NCBI GenBank assembly: GCA_003999685.1
Contig: CP021229.1
Coordinates: forward strand, 930,001-994,000
Source of the DNA: Taiwanofungus camphoratus
Taxonomy: Eukaryota > Basidiomycota > Agaricomycetes > Polyporales > Taiwanofungaceae
Direction of reading: 5' to 3'
DNA length: 64,000 bases
Shown: positions 1 through 11,800 of the stretch, one piece after another
How positions within the stretch are numbered: the first letter of the stretch is position 1
How the letters are laid out: every line of letters begins with the position of its first letter
Program-made: the position numbers and the translations under genes
Notes under the pieces: model-generated
What the model was told of the DNA's origin: nothing
Database searches by the model: none
Seen by the model: the letters and a program-made list of their open reading frames with translations, nothing else

Positions 1-732
1 ACCTTGTGAGGTCCTTCAAAGTGTGCAAAGTCCTTTGAAAATCTGCAAAGTCCTTTAAAGTTTTGGCTAAGTTGTGCTATCTGACTTCATAGGATGCGTA
101 GAGTTAGGGAGCAATAGGTCAATGAAATAGGGGTTCAAATAGTTGGCGAATGATACTAGACTGCTCCAAAGTCTTTAACTAAAGTTAGCTAAAAAGGTCA
201 ATGCTTCAAGGTTTGTAGAACGAGGTATGAGAGATTTGACTAGTGTGGGGATCTATAGAAGAGGTCAGATGGTTTGTGAAGTCTATACTGGGAGTAGGGA
301 TGGGAGAACAAGATCGCTGAATGTTCTGAAGTATCTGTTAGCTTCGAGGTATAGGTTGGGGAGTTCGAGGGTGTAGAAAATGTGATATAATCTGAATTGG
401 AGGTTATAGGAGGATTGCAGTGATATTGTGGGAACGTAGAGATGATGCAATGTGAGCCTTTGAGTATAACTAAGGCGGAGGCCCACCAGATAGGTGCTAT
501 AGCTTGTACTGAAGGGTGTGAAGTCATGTCGACTTTGTGGATCGTAGTGCGTAGTTTGAGGGGCATAGGTGTAGTTTGTAGATATATTGTGAGTGTAAAT
601 GTAGTTTAGAGACACTGAAATGGAGCTAGGGTGGAAACTTTAGGGGCTTAGGACCATTCCTAAGACTGCACTCGTGGCACTCTCTGAGATTTGAGCTACA
701 GGAGAACTTGTATTTCTGAAGGGGGAAAGCAT
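1..732 (-). repeat. Old Gypsy LTR, left part (truncated by window edge)
   Basis: This segment aligns along its whole length with the LTR of the intact element (compare 5210-5945), but carries TG or CA at many places where the young LTR has CG. It ends inside the LTR at 732, where a 3.1-kb insertion begins. The same LTR resumes at 3870. Base 1 corresponds to roughly base 213 of the LTR, so the rest lies outside the window. The strand is given as for the intact element, whose coding strand is minus. Confidence 0.85.
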
Positions 733-2172
733 TGATACGACCTAGGGAGTTCTGAACGGAGGGATGAACCTAGGGAGTAGGTCCGACACGTCCTAATGAG
801 TAGGGAGAGCTAAAGCAGTGTGGTACCTGTGAGGGATATCAGAGGAAAAGGTGAGTGAGTGGACATGACAGAAAAACTACCTAGACCACAGTCAGGGACC
901 TAAAAGTCTAGTGTGTGCAAAGGAGTAAGGGGCCAATGAATCCTGCACAACAGGATCTTGTGCTGAGGTGTGGACAGTCCCAGGGAGGTAGGAATGTGGT
1001 TTTCTAATCCAATGACAGTGGGCTGGTAGGATGCTGGCCAGATGCAAAGAAGTCGAAGAAAACTGAAGGCAAACCAATGGTAAACCAAGGACCGAAGGAT
1101 AAACCGAAAACTGATGTAATTGGGAGAGGGGATACTGCTGAGGGCTGCTGGCATAAAAATGGGATGTAGAGCTGGTGTAGGCAATAACTGATAGGCTGAA
1201 CTGTACACAACACGTGCCTATGGAGTATAACGAGGGCAGAGGTATGCCAGATGAGAAGGAGGAGGAGGGCTGGTTACTCAGACCGAAGTTACTCCAACTT
1301 CAGGAACATAGGACATAGAGGACATAGGACTGCTGCAATATATGATACAATATGATGGCTGGCTGATGATAGGTGTAGATACAATGGAGGGGAACCTTGT
1401 CAGACTGTAGGGAAGCCTTAGAGCAGGGGAAGCCCAAATCTGAACTCTGGGGGACAAGTCTGTAGATTCTTTGAGACAAGATGGGAGCACATATCTTCTC
1501 TGCTGTCTGGTAGGTACAGAAGACTACATAAGGGGTCCGTGGTGTCAAAGTATCTTACGCAAAATAAAACCGAAGAAACCAAAAACAAACTGAAAATCGT
1601 AAAATCTAGGGTCCAATCCATGTACCATATGGGGAACTAAACTGAAGTAGGACATGAAACAGGGACACTGAATGCAGTAGAAAGGTTACTGGGGAATGGC
1701 ACAGGGTGAGGGATGCTTATCTAGAGATCATCATATGGAAGATGGGCTATCTAACCAGACCTTGAGAGGAACAGGGACCTAGGAGTGCTGAACCGTCAAG
1801 CCAATGCATAGGGGGTCTAGGCAATATCAAGAGATCATATGGACATCATGAACAAGAGGCTGGGACTCCGGACTGAGGGACTGAGAACCAGAACCGAGGA
1901 TCAAAGACCAAAAACCGAAGTGCCTTTTCTTGGTTGATCACAACCAAAGACCCAGACTCATCAGAGGTCAGGAGGATGCTAGGGGAGGCTGCTGGCATGC
2001 ATTCTAGAGCGTGAGGGACCACTTCTCTTCAATAGGGCTTTCGGAGTGTCAGGCAGACCTTCTATTATCAGAAATCCCATTGTTCTTCCCAGATAGGAAG
2101 GCCGGATTGCCAAGGTGTGAGTAGACACATACAGTGCACCTGCCTGCCGAGTTAGGGCACTCCCTAGTGACA
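733..2172 (-). repeat. Left arm of long inverted repeat (LTR-like)
   Basis: Begins TGATACGACCTAGGGAG and ends GGGCACTCCCTAGTGACA. On the minus strand it is therefore a TG...CA unit of about 1.44 kb that shares its last 14 bp with the LTR of the intact Gypsy element but differs elsewhere. It is best read as the LTR of a sister family. Confidence 0.75.
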
Positions 2173-2296
2173 GTGATAGGTCCGGTACGACTCCACACCC
2201 TGAATTCACATATTTTCGGTCTCCCGCCCCTTTCTCGGAATGTACTGCTGAGTTTTGGAAGTCTGAATGTCGTAACAAGGACAGAGAGCTCTATTC

Positions 2297-3743
2297 AATC
2301 ACTAGGGAGTGCCCTAACTTGGCAGGCAGGTGCGCTGTATGTGTCTACTCACGCCTTGGCAATCCGGCCTTCCTATCCGAGAAGAACAATGGGATTTCTG
2401 ATGATAGAAGGTCTGCCTGACACTCTGAAAGCCCTATTGAAGAGAAGTGGTCCCTCATGCTCTAGAATGCATGCCTGCTGCCTCACCTAGCATCCTCCTG
2501 ACCTCTGACGACTCTGGGCCTTTGGTTGAGATCAACCGAGAAAAGCCACTTCAGTTTTCGGTCTTCGGTCTTTGATTCTGGTCCTCGGTCCCTCGATCTG
2601 GAATCCTGGCCTCTTGTTCATGATGTCCATATGATCCCTTGGTATGGCCTAGACCCCCTACGCATCGGCTTGACAGTTCAGCACTCTTAGATCCCTGTTC
2701 CCCCCCTCCAAGGCCTGGTTAAATAGCCCACCTTCCATATGATGATCTCTAGATAAGCATCCCTCACCTTGTGCCATTCTCCCGTAACCTTTCTACTGCA
2801 TTCAGTGTCCCTGTTTCATGTCCTACTTCAGTTTAGTTCCCCATATGGTACACAGATCGGACCCTAGATTTTACGATTTTTGGTTTGTTTTCGGTTTCTT
2901 CAGTTTTATTTTGTGTAAGATACTTTGACACCATGGACCCCTTATGTAGTCTCCTGTACCTACCAGACAGCAGAGAAGATATGCACTCCCGTCTTGTCTC
3001 AAAGAATCTACAGACTTGTCCCCCAGAGTTCAGATTTGGGTTTCTCCTGCTCTAAGGCTTCCCTACAGTCTGACAAGGTTCCTCTCCATTGTATCTACAC
3101 CTATTGCCAGCCAGCAGTCCTATTATATTGTATATCGCAGCAGTTCTACATCTTTTATGTCCTACGTTCCCGAAGTTGGAGTAACTTCGGTCTGAGTAAC
3201 CAGTCGCCCTCCTCCTTCTCATCCGGCATGCCTCCGCCCTCATTATACCCCATAGGCACATGTTGCGCACAGTCTAGTCTATCAGTCATTGCCTACGCCA
3301 GCTCTACGTACCATTCCTACGACATCAGCCCTCCGCAGTATTCCCTATCCCGATTACATCGGTTTTCGGTTTATCTTTCGGTTCTCAGTTTACCATCAGT
3401 GCACCCTCAGTTCCTTCGACTCCCTTGCACCTGGCCAGCATTTGACCCACCCGCTGCCACCAGATTAGAAGACCACACTCCTACCTTCCTGGGACTGTCT
3501 GCACCTTGGCATAAGATCCTGTCATGCAGGATTCATTGGCCCCTTACTTCTCTGCACACACTAGACTTTTAGGCCCCTGACAGTGGTCTAGATAGTTTCT
3601 CTGTTGTGTCTCTTCACTTACCTTTCCCTCTGGTATTCTTCACAGGTACCCCACCACTTTAGCTCACCTCCCTACTCATTGGGACACGTCAGACCTACTC
3701 TCTAGGTTCATCCCCACAGTGCAGGACTCCCTAGGTCGTATTA
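2297..3743 (+). repeat. Right arm of long inverted repeat (LTR-like)
   Basis: Reverse complement of the left arm over essentially its full length, with scattered substitutions. It starts CACTAGGGAGTGCCC and ends CCTAGGTCGTATT, the decayed form of GGTCGTATCA. Confidence 0.75.
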
Positions 3744-3869
3744 ACGGAATAGAGCCCTTGGTCCTTGTTACAACATTCGGACTTCCAAAACTCGGTAGTA
3801 CCTTCTGAGAAAGGGGTGGGAGACCGAAAATACACAAATTCAGGGCATGGAGTCGTACTGAACCTATCA

Positions 3870-4695
3870 GTGTGCACTGAGAGGTCTCTCTTATATATGG
3901 TAAACTACCTCTGACTAAATAGGAGAGAGTGAGGTGAACTATTCTTGCACGAAGTGGTCCTGACAAGTCCAAAATGTGTACTAATGTGCATGGACTCCAA
4001 AGTGACCATGAGGAGGATAGGAACTAAATAGGAACTGAAACAGGGGAACTACGTATGGTAGAAAGGTGACTGAGATCACCCATGAGGGTGAGATGGCTAT
4101 CCAAGAGTGGCCATGCACCATGATCAACTGCCCTAGTGGACTAAAGGTGTACAAAGTTTCTATCAGCAGAACTTGTCCAAATCGAGGTAGGAGATGTCCT
4201 AAATAGGTAGGGGATCATATGGACATGCTGTAGAAGGGCCTTGTGACATAGGATCGAGATCCAGAGGGTGTGCAAGGCTTTCTAAGTCCAGCCTTTGGAA
4301 CTTTGGACTGTTTCAAAGACTATCAGAGGTGCCTGCAGTCACAAGAGATTGGAGAGACTTAGCTAAGCCTTCCTAGCTAAACCCAGGATGGATGACATAG
4401 TAGCTGGGACCTGGACCCTATAGAATAATATGGGAGGGCTGGCAGTGTCTGGTAGTGGACTTAGCAAGAGTTAGGGACTTTGTAGCTAGTGTTTGAAGCT
4501 TTGTAGCACTTTGCACAACTTCACAGGACTTTGTAGGGTGTTAGAAGGGTTTAGAATGCGAAGGATGTGTTAGGAACATTTTAGGAGCCTGTCCCAGATG
4601 TTGTAGATTATAAAAGAGTCATAGAATGACCTGTGAGAGGATTAGGAAGCTTCTAAAATTGCAATTCAGAGCCCAGGAGGCCATAGGACTCATCA
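3870..4695 (-). repeat. Old Gypsy LTR, right part
   Basis: Continues the LTR interrupted at 732 (GTGCACTGAGAGG matches GTACACTGAGGGG in the young copy) and runs to the conserved end GGACTCATCA at 4695. It has many CpG to TpG/CpA changes relative to 5942-6761. Confidence 0.85.
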
Positions 4696-4996
4696 CCATG
4701 CAAAACCTTCTCTTTTATGCCTCAAGGATGAGATTCTTCCAGAACTACATGGAATGTTCTTGATTGCAACCAGGCATGGAACTCAGCCTGTGCCTCTATG
4801 GATGACTGACTCCATCTGACTTTCTCTGTCTGACCAAGACAAGCACATTTACTGCAAACTGAATGACACCTTCATTGGTGTTTGGCCAGTTGTAATTGTA
4901 TGTCATAATGTTGTGGTCATGTTCAGGTCCTCTGGAGTGTGCTTGTCTGATCTGCCCATGTATGAATGTGCCCTTCTGATCTCCCCTTTTACCCGT
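4696..4996. other. Non-coding stretch between LTR copies
   Basis: About 300 bp of AT-richer sequence with no open frame of note. It ends in CCGT, the target site of the intact Gypsy element, so before insertion it was continuous with 17386 onward. I recognise nothing in it. Confidence 0.5.
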
Positions 4997-6761
4997 TGAT
5001 ACGACCTAGGGGACCCTGGTACCTAGGGAGTGCTCCGCAACGTGGCTGGGGGTAGTGTGATAACTGTGAGGGTGTGAGGGTAGGAGCTACAACCTGTATG
5101 ATACCGGGAAACCTGTATGTCTTGTTTTTGTAAGTAGGGGAGTAAGGGGTCAAGGGTCCTGCACAACAGGATCTTGTTCCTAAGTGCTATACTATCCCTA
5201 AGGCCTTGCGAGGCCCTCCGAAGTATGCGAAGTTCTTCGAGGTTTTGCGAAGTCCTTCGAAGTTTTAGCTAAATCACGCGAGCTGACTTCGTAGGCTGTA
5301 TAGAGTTAGGGAGCAATAAGCCAATGGACTATAATTTCTACTAAGCGGCAGAGGGTACGAGACTGCTGCGAAGTCCTTTTAGCTAGAGTTAGCTAAAGGG
5401 TATAAGGCTTAGAGGTTTGTTAGAGCGAGGTGGGCGAGGTTTGGCTGGCGTAGGAGACTTGTAGGAGAGGTCGGATGGTTCGGAGAGCTAATACTTGGAA
5501 TAGGAATGAGGGAACGAGGTTGCTGGAAGCTCTGAAGTGTCTGATGACGTCGAGGTGTGGGTCGGAGAGTTCGAGGGCGTAGAGAGATGTACTATAGCCT
5601 GTAATGAAGGCTATAGGGGAGTCGTAAGGTTATTCGTAGGACGTAGGGATGACGCAACGTGAGCCTAAGGGTATAACTAAGGCGGAGGCCCACCGGATAG
5701 GTGCTATAAGAGGTGCTGAAGGGCACGAAGTCACGGCGACTTCGTAGATCGTAGTGCGTAGTTCGGGAAGCGTAGACGTAGTTCGTAGATATATCGCGAG
5801 CGTAGACGTAGTTCAAAGGTACTGAAACGGAGCTGGGGTGGAGACTTAGGGACCTTGGGACCGTTCCTAAGGTTGTACTCGCGGCGCTTTCCTGAGATCG
5901 GAGCTACAGGGGAACTGGTATTCCAAAGAGAGAAGCGTACACTGAGGGGTCTCTCTCGTACATAGTAAACTACCTCTGACTAAATAGGGGAGCGTGAGGT
6001 GAACTAATCTTGCGCGAAGTGATCCTTACGAGTCCGAAATGTGTCCTAAAACGCATGGACTCCGAAGCGAACACGAGGGGGGTAGGAACTAATTAGGAAC
6101 TGAAACAGGGGAACTACGAACGGTAGAAAGGTGACCAACTTCATTCACGAGGGCGGGATGACTATCCGAGAGCAGCCATGCGCCGTGATCACCTATCTTA
6201 GCGGGCTAAGAGCGCACGAAGTTCTTAGCAGCGGGACTTGGCCTAATCGGGGCAGGAGGTGTCCTAACTGGGTGGAGGGTCATATGGGTACGCCCTAGAA
6301 TGACCTTATGGCATAGGATCGAGACCCATGGGGGTGCACAAGGCTTCCTAAGTCCAATTTCCGGAACTTCGGACCGTTTCGGAGCCTATCGGAGGTAGCT
6401 GCAATCACAAGAGCTAGGAGAGACTTAGCTAAGACTTCTTAGCTAAGCCCGGGATGAGTGACGTAGTAGATAGGACCTAGATCCAATGGAACAGTATGGG
6501 AGGGCCGGCAGTGTCCGATAGTGGACTTAGCAGGAGTTAGGGACTTCGCGTCTAGCATTCGAAATCTCGTAGCACCTCGTGTGACTTCGCAAGACTTCGT
6601 AGGGTGTTAGTAGGGTTTAGGAAGGAGAGGGGGCGTTAGGAATATTATCGGAACCTATCCCTCCTGTCGTAGGCTGTAGGAGAGTCTTAGAGTGGTCGGT
6701 TGGGGGATCAGAAAGCTCCTAAAATCACGATTCGGGGCCCAGGAGGCTATGGGACTCATCA
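4997..6761 (-). repeat. 3' LTR of the intact Gypsy element
   Basis: 1765 bp, near-identical to 15621-17385. It is preceded on the sense strand by a purine tract. It is rich in short palindromic TTCG/CGAA runs. Confidence 0.95.
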
Positions 6762-6773
6762 CCTCCTCCCTAT
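6762..6773 (-). promoter_or_regulatory. Polypurine tract (PPT)
   Basis: On the sense strand ATAGGGAGGAGG lies immediately before the first base of the 3' LTR. This is the expected position of the plus-strand primer for reverse transcription. Confidence 0.85.
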
Positions 6774-6928
6774 TGAAATCCTGACTGTCCTCAGTCAGTG
6801 TGCGCGACCGTGGGAATTTGTAGCCTATCGCGTCCGATCTGCGAAGCGGGCGATATCCTGATAGAAGCTAATCGTGGGTGCCTCTTATCTTTTTCTCCTC
6901 CTTCCCTTTTGCCTTTCCCTTCCCCATC

Positions 6929-8306
6929 ATGTTCGACGATATGGACTCTGATGGTGTTGGCCTGGCTCACAGCGATGTCCTGGCGCTCCTCGATTCTCGT
7001 CCGGAGGGCGTAGCGGAGGCCGAAGATTACCTGCGGTGGGCGAGGAACTTAGGACGTCGTGTGGTACGTACTCTCCTCGATCGCTCGTTACATCGTCTTC
7101 ACTGCGTTATAGGGTAACTGGCGGGTCCTGTCCCAGGCTTCGAACGCTCCTGCCGATCCTACTTTAGAGGCCGCCATCGTCGAAGGTTTGACGGCGATCC
7201 TCCCTCTCGCGGACTCGTCGTGGATCTCGTGGGCGCGTACCGGCTTCCCTCAGTTCGCCGCTATGCTTCAAGAGCGAGACGCGCAGCGCGAACTTGCCCG
7301 CGCGACCGAACGACTTCGTGTGGAGGCGGCCGAGCGCGCTGCGCTTGAACGTGCTGCCCAACTTGCGGCTTCGTCTTCTGCTCCTTCGCCGGCCCCTAGT
7401 CGTACCTCATCGCGTACTCGTCGTCCCTCAGCTCGGGCCAAGGCAGCAGCTTCTACTCGCGCGGCTTCCCAGGCCAGCTCGATCATGGCCTCCGTTTCTA
7501 GCGGCCAAGTCGGCGAACTCGCCTCGTCCACGAGTTCGGGTGTCTTCGTAGGGGTCCCTCCTGCTCAGGGGAAGGACACTGCGAAGGCGAAGGCTCCTCC
7601 GACGCCCGAAGCCCTGGCTAACATGGCGAAGGCGGCGGAGCATAGGCGAACTCATGCGAAGGTGAGTGCACGTCCTTTTCGTGACCGTTCGCGGCTTATG
7701 ATTGCTACCTAGTGCGATCGCTGCAGCACCTACACCGCAGACTTCGAGTGCGAACTCCCCGCGGGCGCCGTGAAGTGTGGTAAGTGCCTGCGAGAGTCGC
7801 AGGGGTGTTATTGGGGCGGATTCTCCGTAGACGGTAAGGAGCGCGGCGTGCGCGTTTCGAAGCGTGGTAGGGCTTCTCGCGCCCTCGTTATTGCGTCATT
7901 GCTGATGTTAGGACGTCCCTTAGCTGCGGGCCAACCTCCTCAGGTGTCCCCGCCTCGCGCCCGCGAGTCCAAGAAGGCGAAGTCGACCCCTGCGCCTACG
8001 ATGTCGCTCGAGGCCTCGCTGGCCCTTAACGGCGCCGAATACTTGGACGGCCTTACCCCTGCGCATCAAGCCGTTGTCGAAGGCCTCTGGTATGACCGCG
8101 CGATGGCCGAGAGTCGCGCGATGCGTCTCGAAGACTACATCTCGGGGCTCTATCGCGCCGAAACCGCCCTAACTGGTCGTACGCCTGCGCCGCTCGACTT
8201 GAGCTCTCTCCCTCTTCCTCGCCGTCGCGTCGCCGCCTCCTCTACTGATCCTGGTCCCTCTGGTGAGTCCGAGCAGGATGAGGAAGATGCTGAGGCCGAG
8301 GTTTAG
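6929..8306 (+). CDS. Antisense accessory gene of the Gypsy element, Zn2Cys6-like
   Basis: Three-exon gene on the strand opposite gag-pol: exons 6929-7063, 7113-7661 and 7713-8306; introns 7064-7112 (GTACGT...TATAG) and 7662-7712 (GTGAGT...CCTAG). Removing both keeps one frame of 425 codons. The second intron contains the only stop (TAG), and its removal joins HAK to CDRC. Residues about 45-228 are Ala/Ser/Arg-rich with a charged helical stretch (RELARATERLRVEAAERAAL). Exon 3 opens with C-x2-C-x8-C-x8-C-x2-C-x6-C followed by basic residues, close to the fungal Zn2Cys6 DNA-binding pattern but with a wider second gap. The C-terminus is acidic. A pyrimidine-rich leader precedes the ATG and AATAAA lies at 8430. 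Function is not known; a DNA-binding regulator carried by the element is an inference. The introns run against gag-pol RNA, so they would survive retrotransposition. Confidence 0.75.
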
Positions 8307-8837
8307 AAGTTGGGGGGTTCGTAGTTCGTCATCTCGCCCGCTCCGTATCTGTCGCACCAACGTGCTGTATTCTCTCTCGTTGCGCGTCCCTTTGCTAGGG
8401 ACCTTTTCCAATATGTGTACAGTAGTCTGAATAAAGCGGACGCAAACGTCGTCCTTGTGAAAAGGTTCCTAAGTGCGTGAAGTAACCAAACGACACAGCG
8501 AAGAATTAGAAGACTTAGGGGGATAAAATGCGCTCATTTAGGCTCAGTAAATCATCATGGCCTTGAAGGGCTTAAGGCCCCTCGCGCAATCTTCGCTCCG
8601 CTCAGCGTTTTAGGAGCCTTTAGAACGATATCGCGACTTCGTGAGTTGAATCACTATAGTAAAAAGTAGGAAATGTTGTAAGTAAAAATTCGTAGACATT
8701 CGGAACTTCGTAGCTGTCAAACTGAGTGGGGGCTTGTTGGGGAAAGTAAAACATGACCAAAAGGTAAGCGAAAAGTAAAATGGACGTAGCGTAATCTTAG
8801 CTAAAGTCGGGGTATCGTCGATTGCTCCTCTGATTCT
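8307..8837. other. Stretch between antisense gene and pol stop
   Basis: About 530 bp between two convergent coding regions. AATAAA at 8430-8435 could end the antisense transcript. No further gene is seen. Confidence 0.5.
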
Positions 8838-11800
8838 TTAGTGAGCTTCGGATGGACTAGAGCCGGACTTAGGAGAGTAGGGATACGATCCTAGTTCTTC
8901 GTCATCGCCTTGGGTGGTAGTCAGCTCTAGTTCGCGAAGTCGCTCCGTCGACACGTCCAAGAGTTCGGTAGGAAGTTCGAGGGCTTTTCGCGCTAAGTAG
9001 GGGATGACTCGGAAGGCTGCCGTAGGCCTGTCGAGTACCGAACCATCCAATTCGCATAGGATATAAGCACCACCTTTGTTCCTAGATACCACGAGTACTG
9101 GGCCGAGGTAGCGAGGTCGCATCTTCCGATTTAGGGACTTTTCTATCTGCGTGTTGCGAATTAGTACTAAATCGCCCTTTTCGAAGTTGAAATCGTGGAT
9201 GGAGTGCTTATGCTTTTCTTCGAATCGCAGAGCAGCTTGTCTTCGCGCTTCGTAGACCTTCGAATGTAGTTCCGCTACCTGAGTCACCCGCTTTTGCAAT
9301 GCGATAGCTCGACGTGCGATAAGATCGGTCGTGGATAGCATAGAAGATGGAGGAGGAAGGATATAGGTGGCCTCTACGACGTCCAAAGGGATAACAGGGT
9401 GGGTGCCAGTGACCGCGAAATAGGGCGAACATCCCATGCGCTTTCGAGTCGTGATCCTTTCGGACCAGAAGACTGAGTACGTTGCCTGAGACCATTTAGA
9501 CTCTTCGCCATCCACGGCCTTGAATAGAGCCTGCCTAACATCGAAGTGAGGCCTCTCCACCAGTCCGTTGGCACGCGAATTGTATCCGCTAATTCGGATG
9601 TGTCGTAGCTGGTACTTCTTCGCTATGTAGTTCGTAGCTTTTACGAAGGGAGCGCCGTTGTCCGTGACTATCTCCGATAGCGCACCCCACCTACAAACAA
9701 AGTCTTCGAAGAGCCATTCTGCCAAAGCTTTAGCCGTCTCCTTGCGAAGCATCCGAAATTCGGGGTACTGGGTTAGAGAACACCGGCCTTGCACCAAGTA
9801 CCTAAATCCGTTAGAAGGGGGCATATGCATGGTATCTATATGAACCTTTGCGAAGATCGGAGCGGGCATAGCGACCGTAGGCGGGATTAGGATCTGCCGC
9901 ACTTGGCGAATCTGGCATAGGTGGCAGCTTCGGACATACCAGGCAATGTCGATATGATGGTAGGGCCACCAAAACCGCTCCGAAATCAGCACCTTCGTAG
10001 CGTGTATTCCTCGATGCGCGACTGCATCGTGACATTCTCGGAGGATTCGTAGACGATCTGCCTGCTTTACAACTAGTTTGTGAGCTCCTTGTGGATCTTT
10101 GCGCCATAGTATGTCCTCATCGAGGAAGAATAGAAGACAGTATTTTACGAAACCTTCGTATTCTGAATCCGATAGGTTGGCAGGTCTCGCGAGGCTTCGT
10201 AGGAATTTTGCTACTAAGTCAAGTCTTGCGTCAGCTTCCTTGGCCATTTCGGATCTTGGGACGCTATCGTAGCTCTCCTCCTCCCTATTGAGACCTTGGC
10301 TGTCCTCAGCCAACTCGGAGGCGAAGGTTGGAGCTATCGGAGGTGTGGGGGTTGTGATAGGAATGTTAGAGGCGAATTCGTAAGGGAATAGGGTAGAAAT
10401 CGATGGTATAGGATGGGAAGGGGGGGCTTGGATGTGATGTAGAAACGAGTGCATTTTGTCTATCCAGTCTTCGAAGTCTTCTTCGCTGCTCTCTTCTTGA
10501 TCTCCTGGCTGGGGGGTTCGTCTTGATAGTCCATCTGGTCCATGCATCGTACCTGGTACATGTACTAGGGTGAAATGGAATGTTAGAATCGATACGATCC
10601 AGCGATTTATACTCGCGCTGGGTGCGATGTCCGGATTTTGCAACATCCCTTTGATATAGCGTGCGTCCACTTCCACTATAAGGTTCCTAACTCCGATTAG
10701 GTAGATTCGTAGTACGCGAAGTGCTCGAAACAATCCGTAGATCTCTAGCTTCGGTTGCGAGAACCTCCGCTCACGATCATTTAGTGTGATGGATCCGAAA
10801 CGATTGTAGAATCGAACTTTAGGGTTGTCCTCATCGCATTGGCAAAGGTGATAGCCAACTGCAATATAGGAGGTGTCAACCGCTAAGATCACGGGCGCAC
10901 CTGATGAATAGTTAATGGATCGGAGAGCTGGAGAGGACAGCAAAGCATCCTTAAGGTCCTCCTGCGCTGCGATTTGCGCTGGACCAAATTCGAAGGGTAC
11001 CGCCTTTCGCGTTAGGCGTACTAAGGCATCTGCACGATGCGCGAAGTTTCGGATGAAGATACGGACCACTCCAATGGTTCCTAAAAAGGCTCGAACGTCA
11101 GATAGGGTCGCACAAGGTCCCCAGTTGCGTATGGCTGCAACACGAGACTCGTCCGGTAGGCGACCTTCTGGAGTACACCGATGCCCTACAACGGTGATTT
11201 CGCGGGCAATTAGAATGCTTTTAACTCCAGAAAAGGTACCTCCTGCGTAGCGCATGCGTGTGACTATCCTATTGAGGTTCGTAAAATGTTCCCAAACAAA
11301 CTTTCGAATGCCTGGGTTCTCCGAAATAGGTACGAGATCGTACGAACTTTCAGGGCCTTTGACCGGAACATCGTCGATATAGGGAACCGTTAGGTGAGGA
11401 ATTTCGGGCTGTAGGATGTGCGTAACATCATCGTGGAAGATAGGGACCGAGTTGGTCCATCCCATAGGTAGAGTGACCAATCTCATAGCTCCGAAAGGTG
11501 TTTGAAATGTCGTAAGATCGCGCGAAGTCTCCGCTATCAAGCGTTCATCATAGCCTACATATAGATCCAACATAGCACCACAAGGTCGTCCTCCGAACTG
11601 TTCTGCGAGGTGTTCGGGAGTCGGGGGAACACCTGAGTGTTGAATCGTGACAGCGTTTAGGGGTTCCAGACTATGTACGAGACGTAGGGACTTTCCGTCT
11701 TTCTTCACCACACAAAACCATCGTGAACGATAGGAAGAATTCGAAGGTTCGTAGACCCCAGCTGCGATCTTCTTTTTGATGATTGCGCACACTTCGTTGT

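Larger units (their letters stand above)
733..3869. mobile_element. Nested insertion forming a long inverted repeat
   Basis: A 3137-bp insertion inside the old LTR. It starts TGATACGACC and ends CCTATCA, the same TGAT/ATCA style of ends as the Gypsy LTRs here. Flanks are GCAT (729-732) and GTGT (3870-3873). Both fit a 4-bp duplication of GCGT, the form kept in the young LTR, after opposite CpG decay. The inside is two LTR-like arms in opposite orientation (733-2172 and about 2297-3743). A 124-bp unit lies between them (2173-2296), and the same unit lies inverted at the right end (3744-3869). No intact coding region is seen; the short open frames in the arms are mirror copies of each other. 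Confidence 0.8.

Noticed and set aside
2925-3572. 215-codon open frame in the right arm of the inverted repeat
   Set aside because: Its mirror in the left arm is broken into pieces. The arm is LTR-like and the frame has low complexity, so it is not a gene.
7188-7712. Antisense frame taken as a single-exon ORF ending in TAG at 7710
   Set aside because: The TAG is the end of a GTGAGT...CCTAG intron; splicing continues the frame into the cysteine motif, so the single-exon reading is incomplete.
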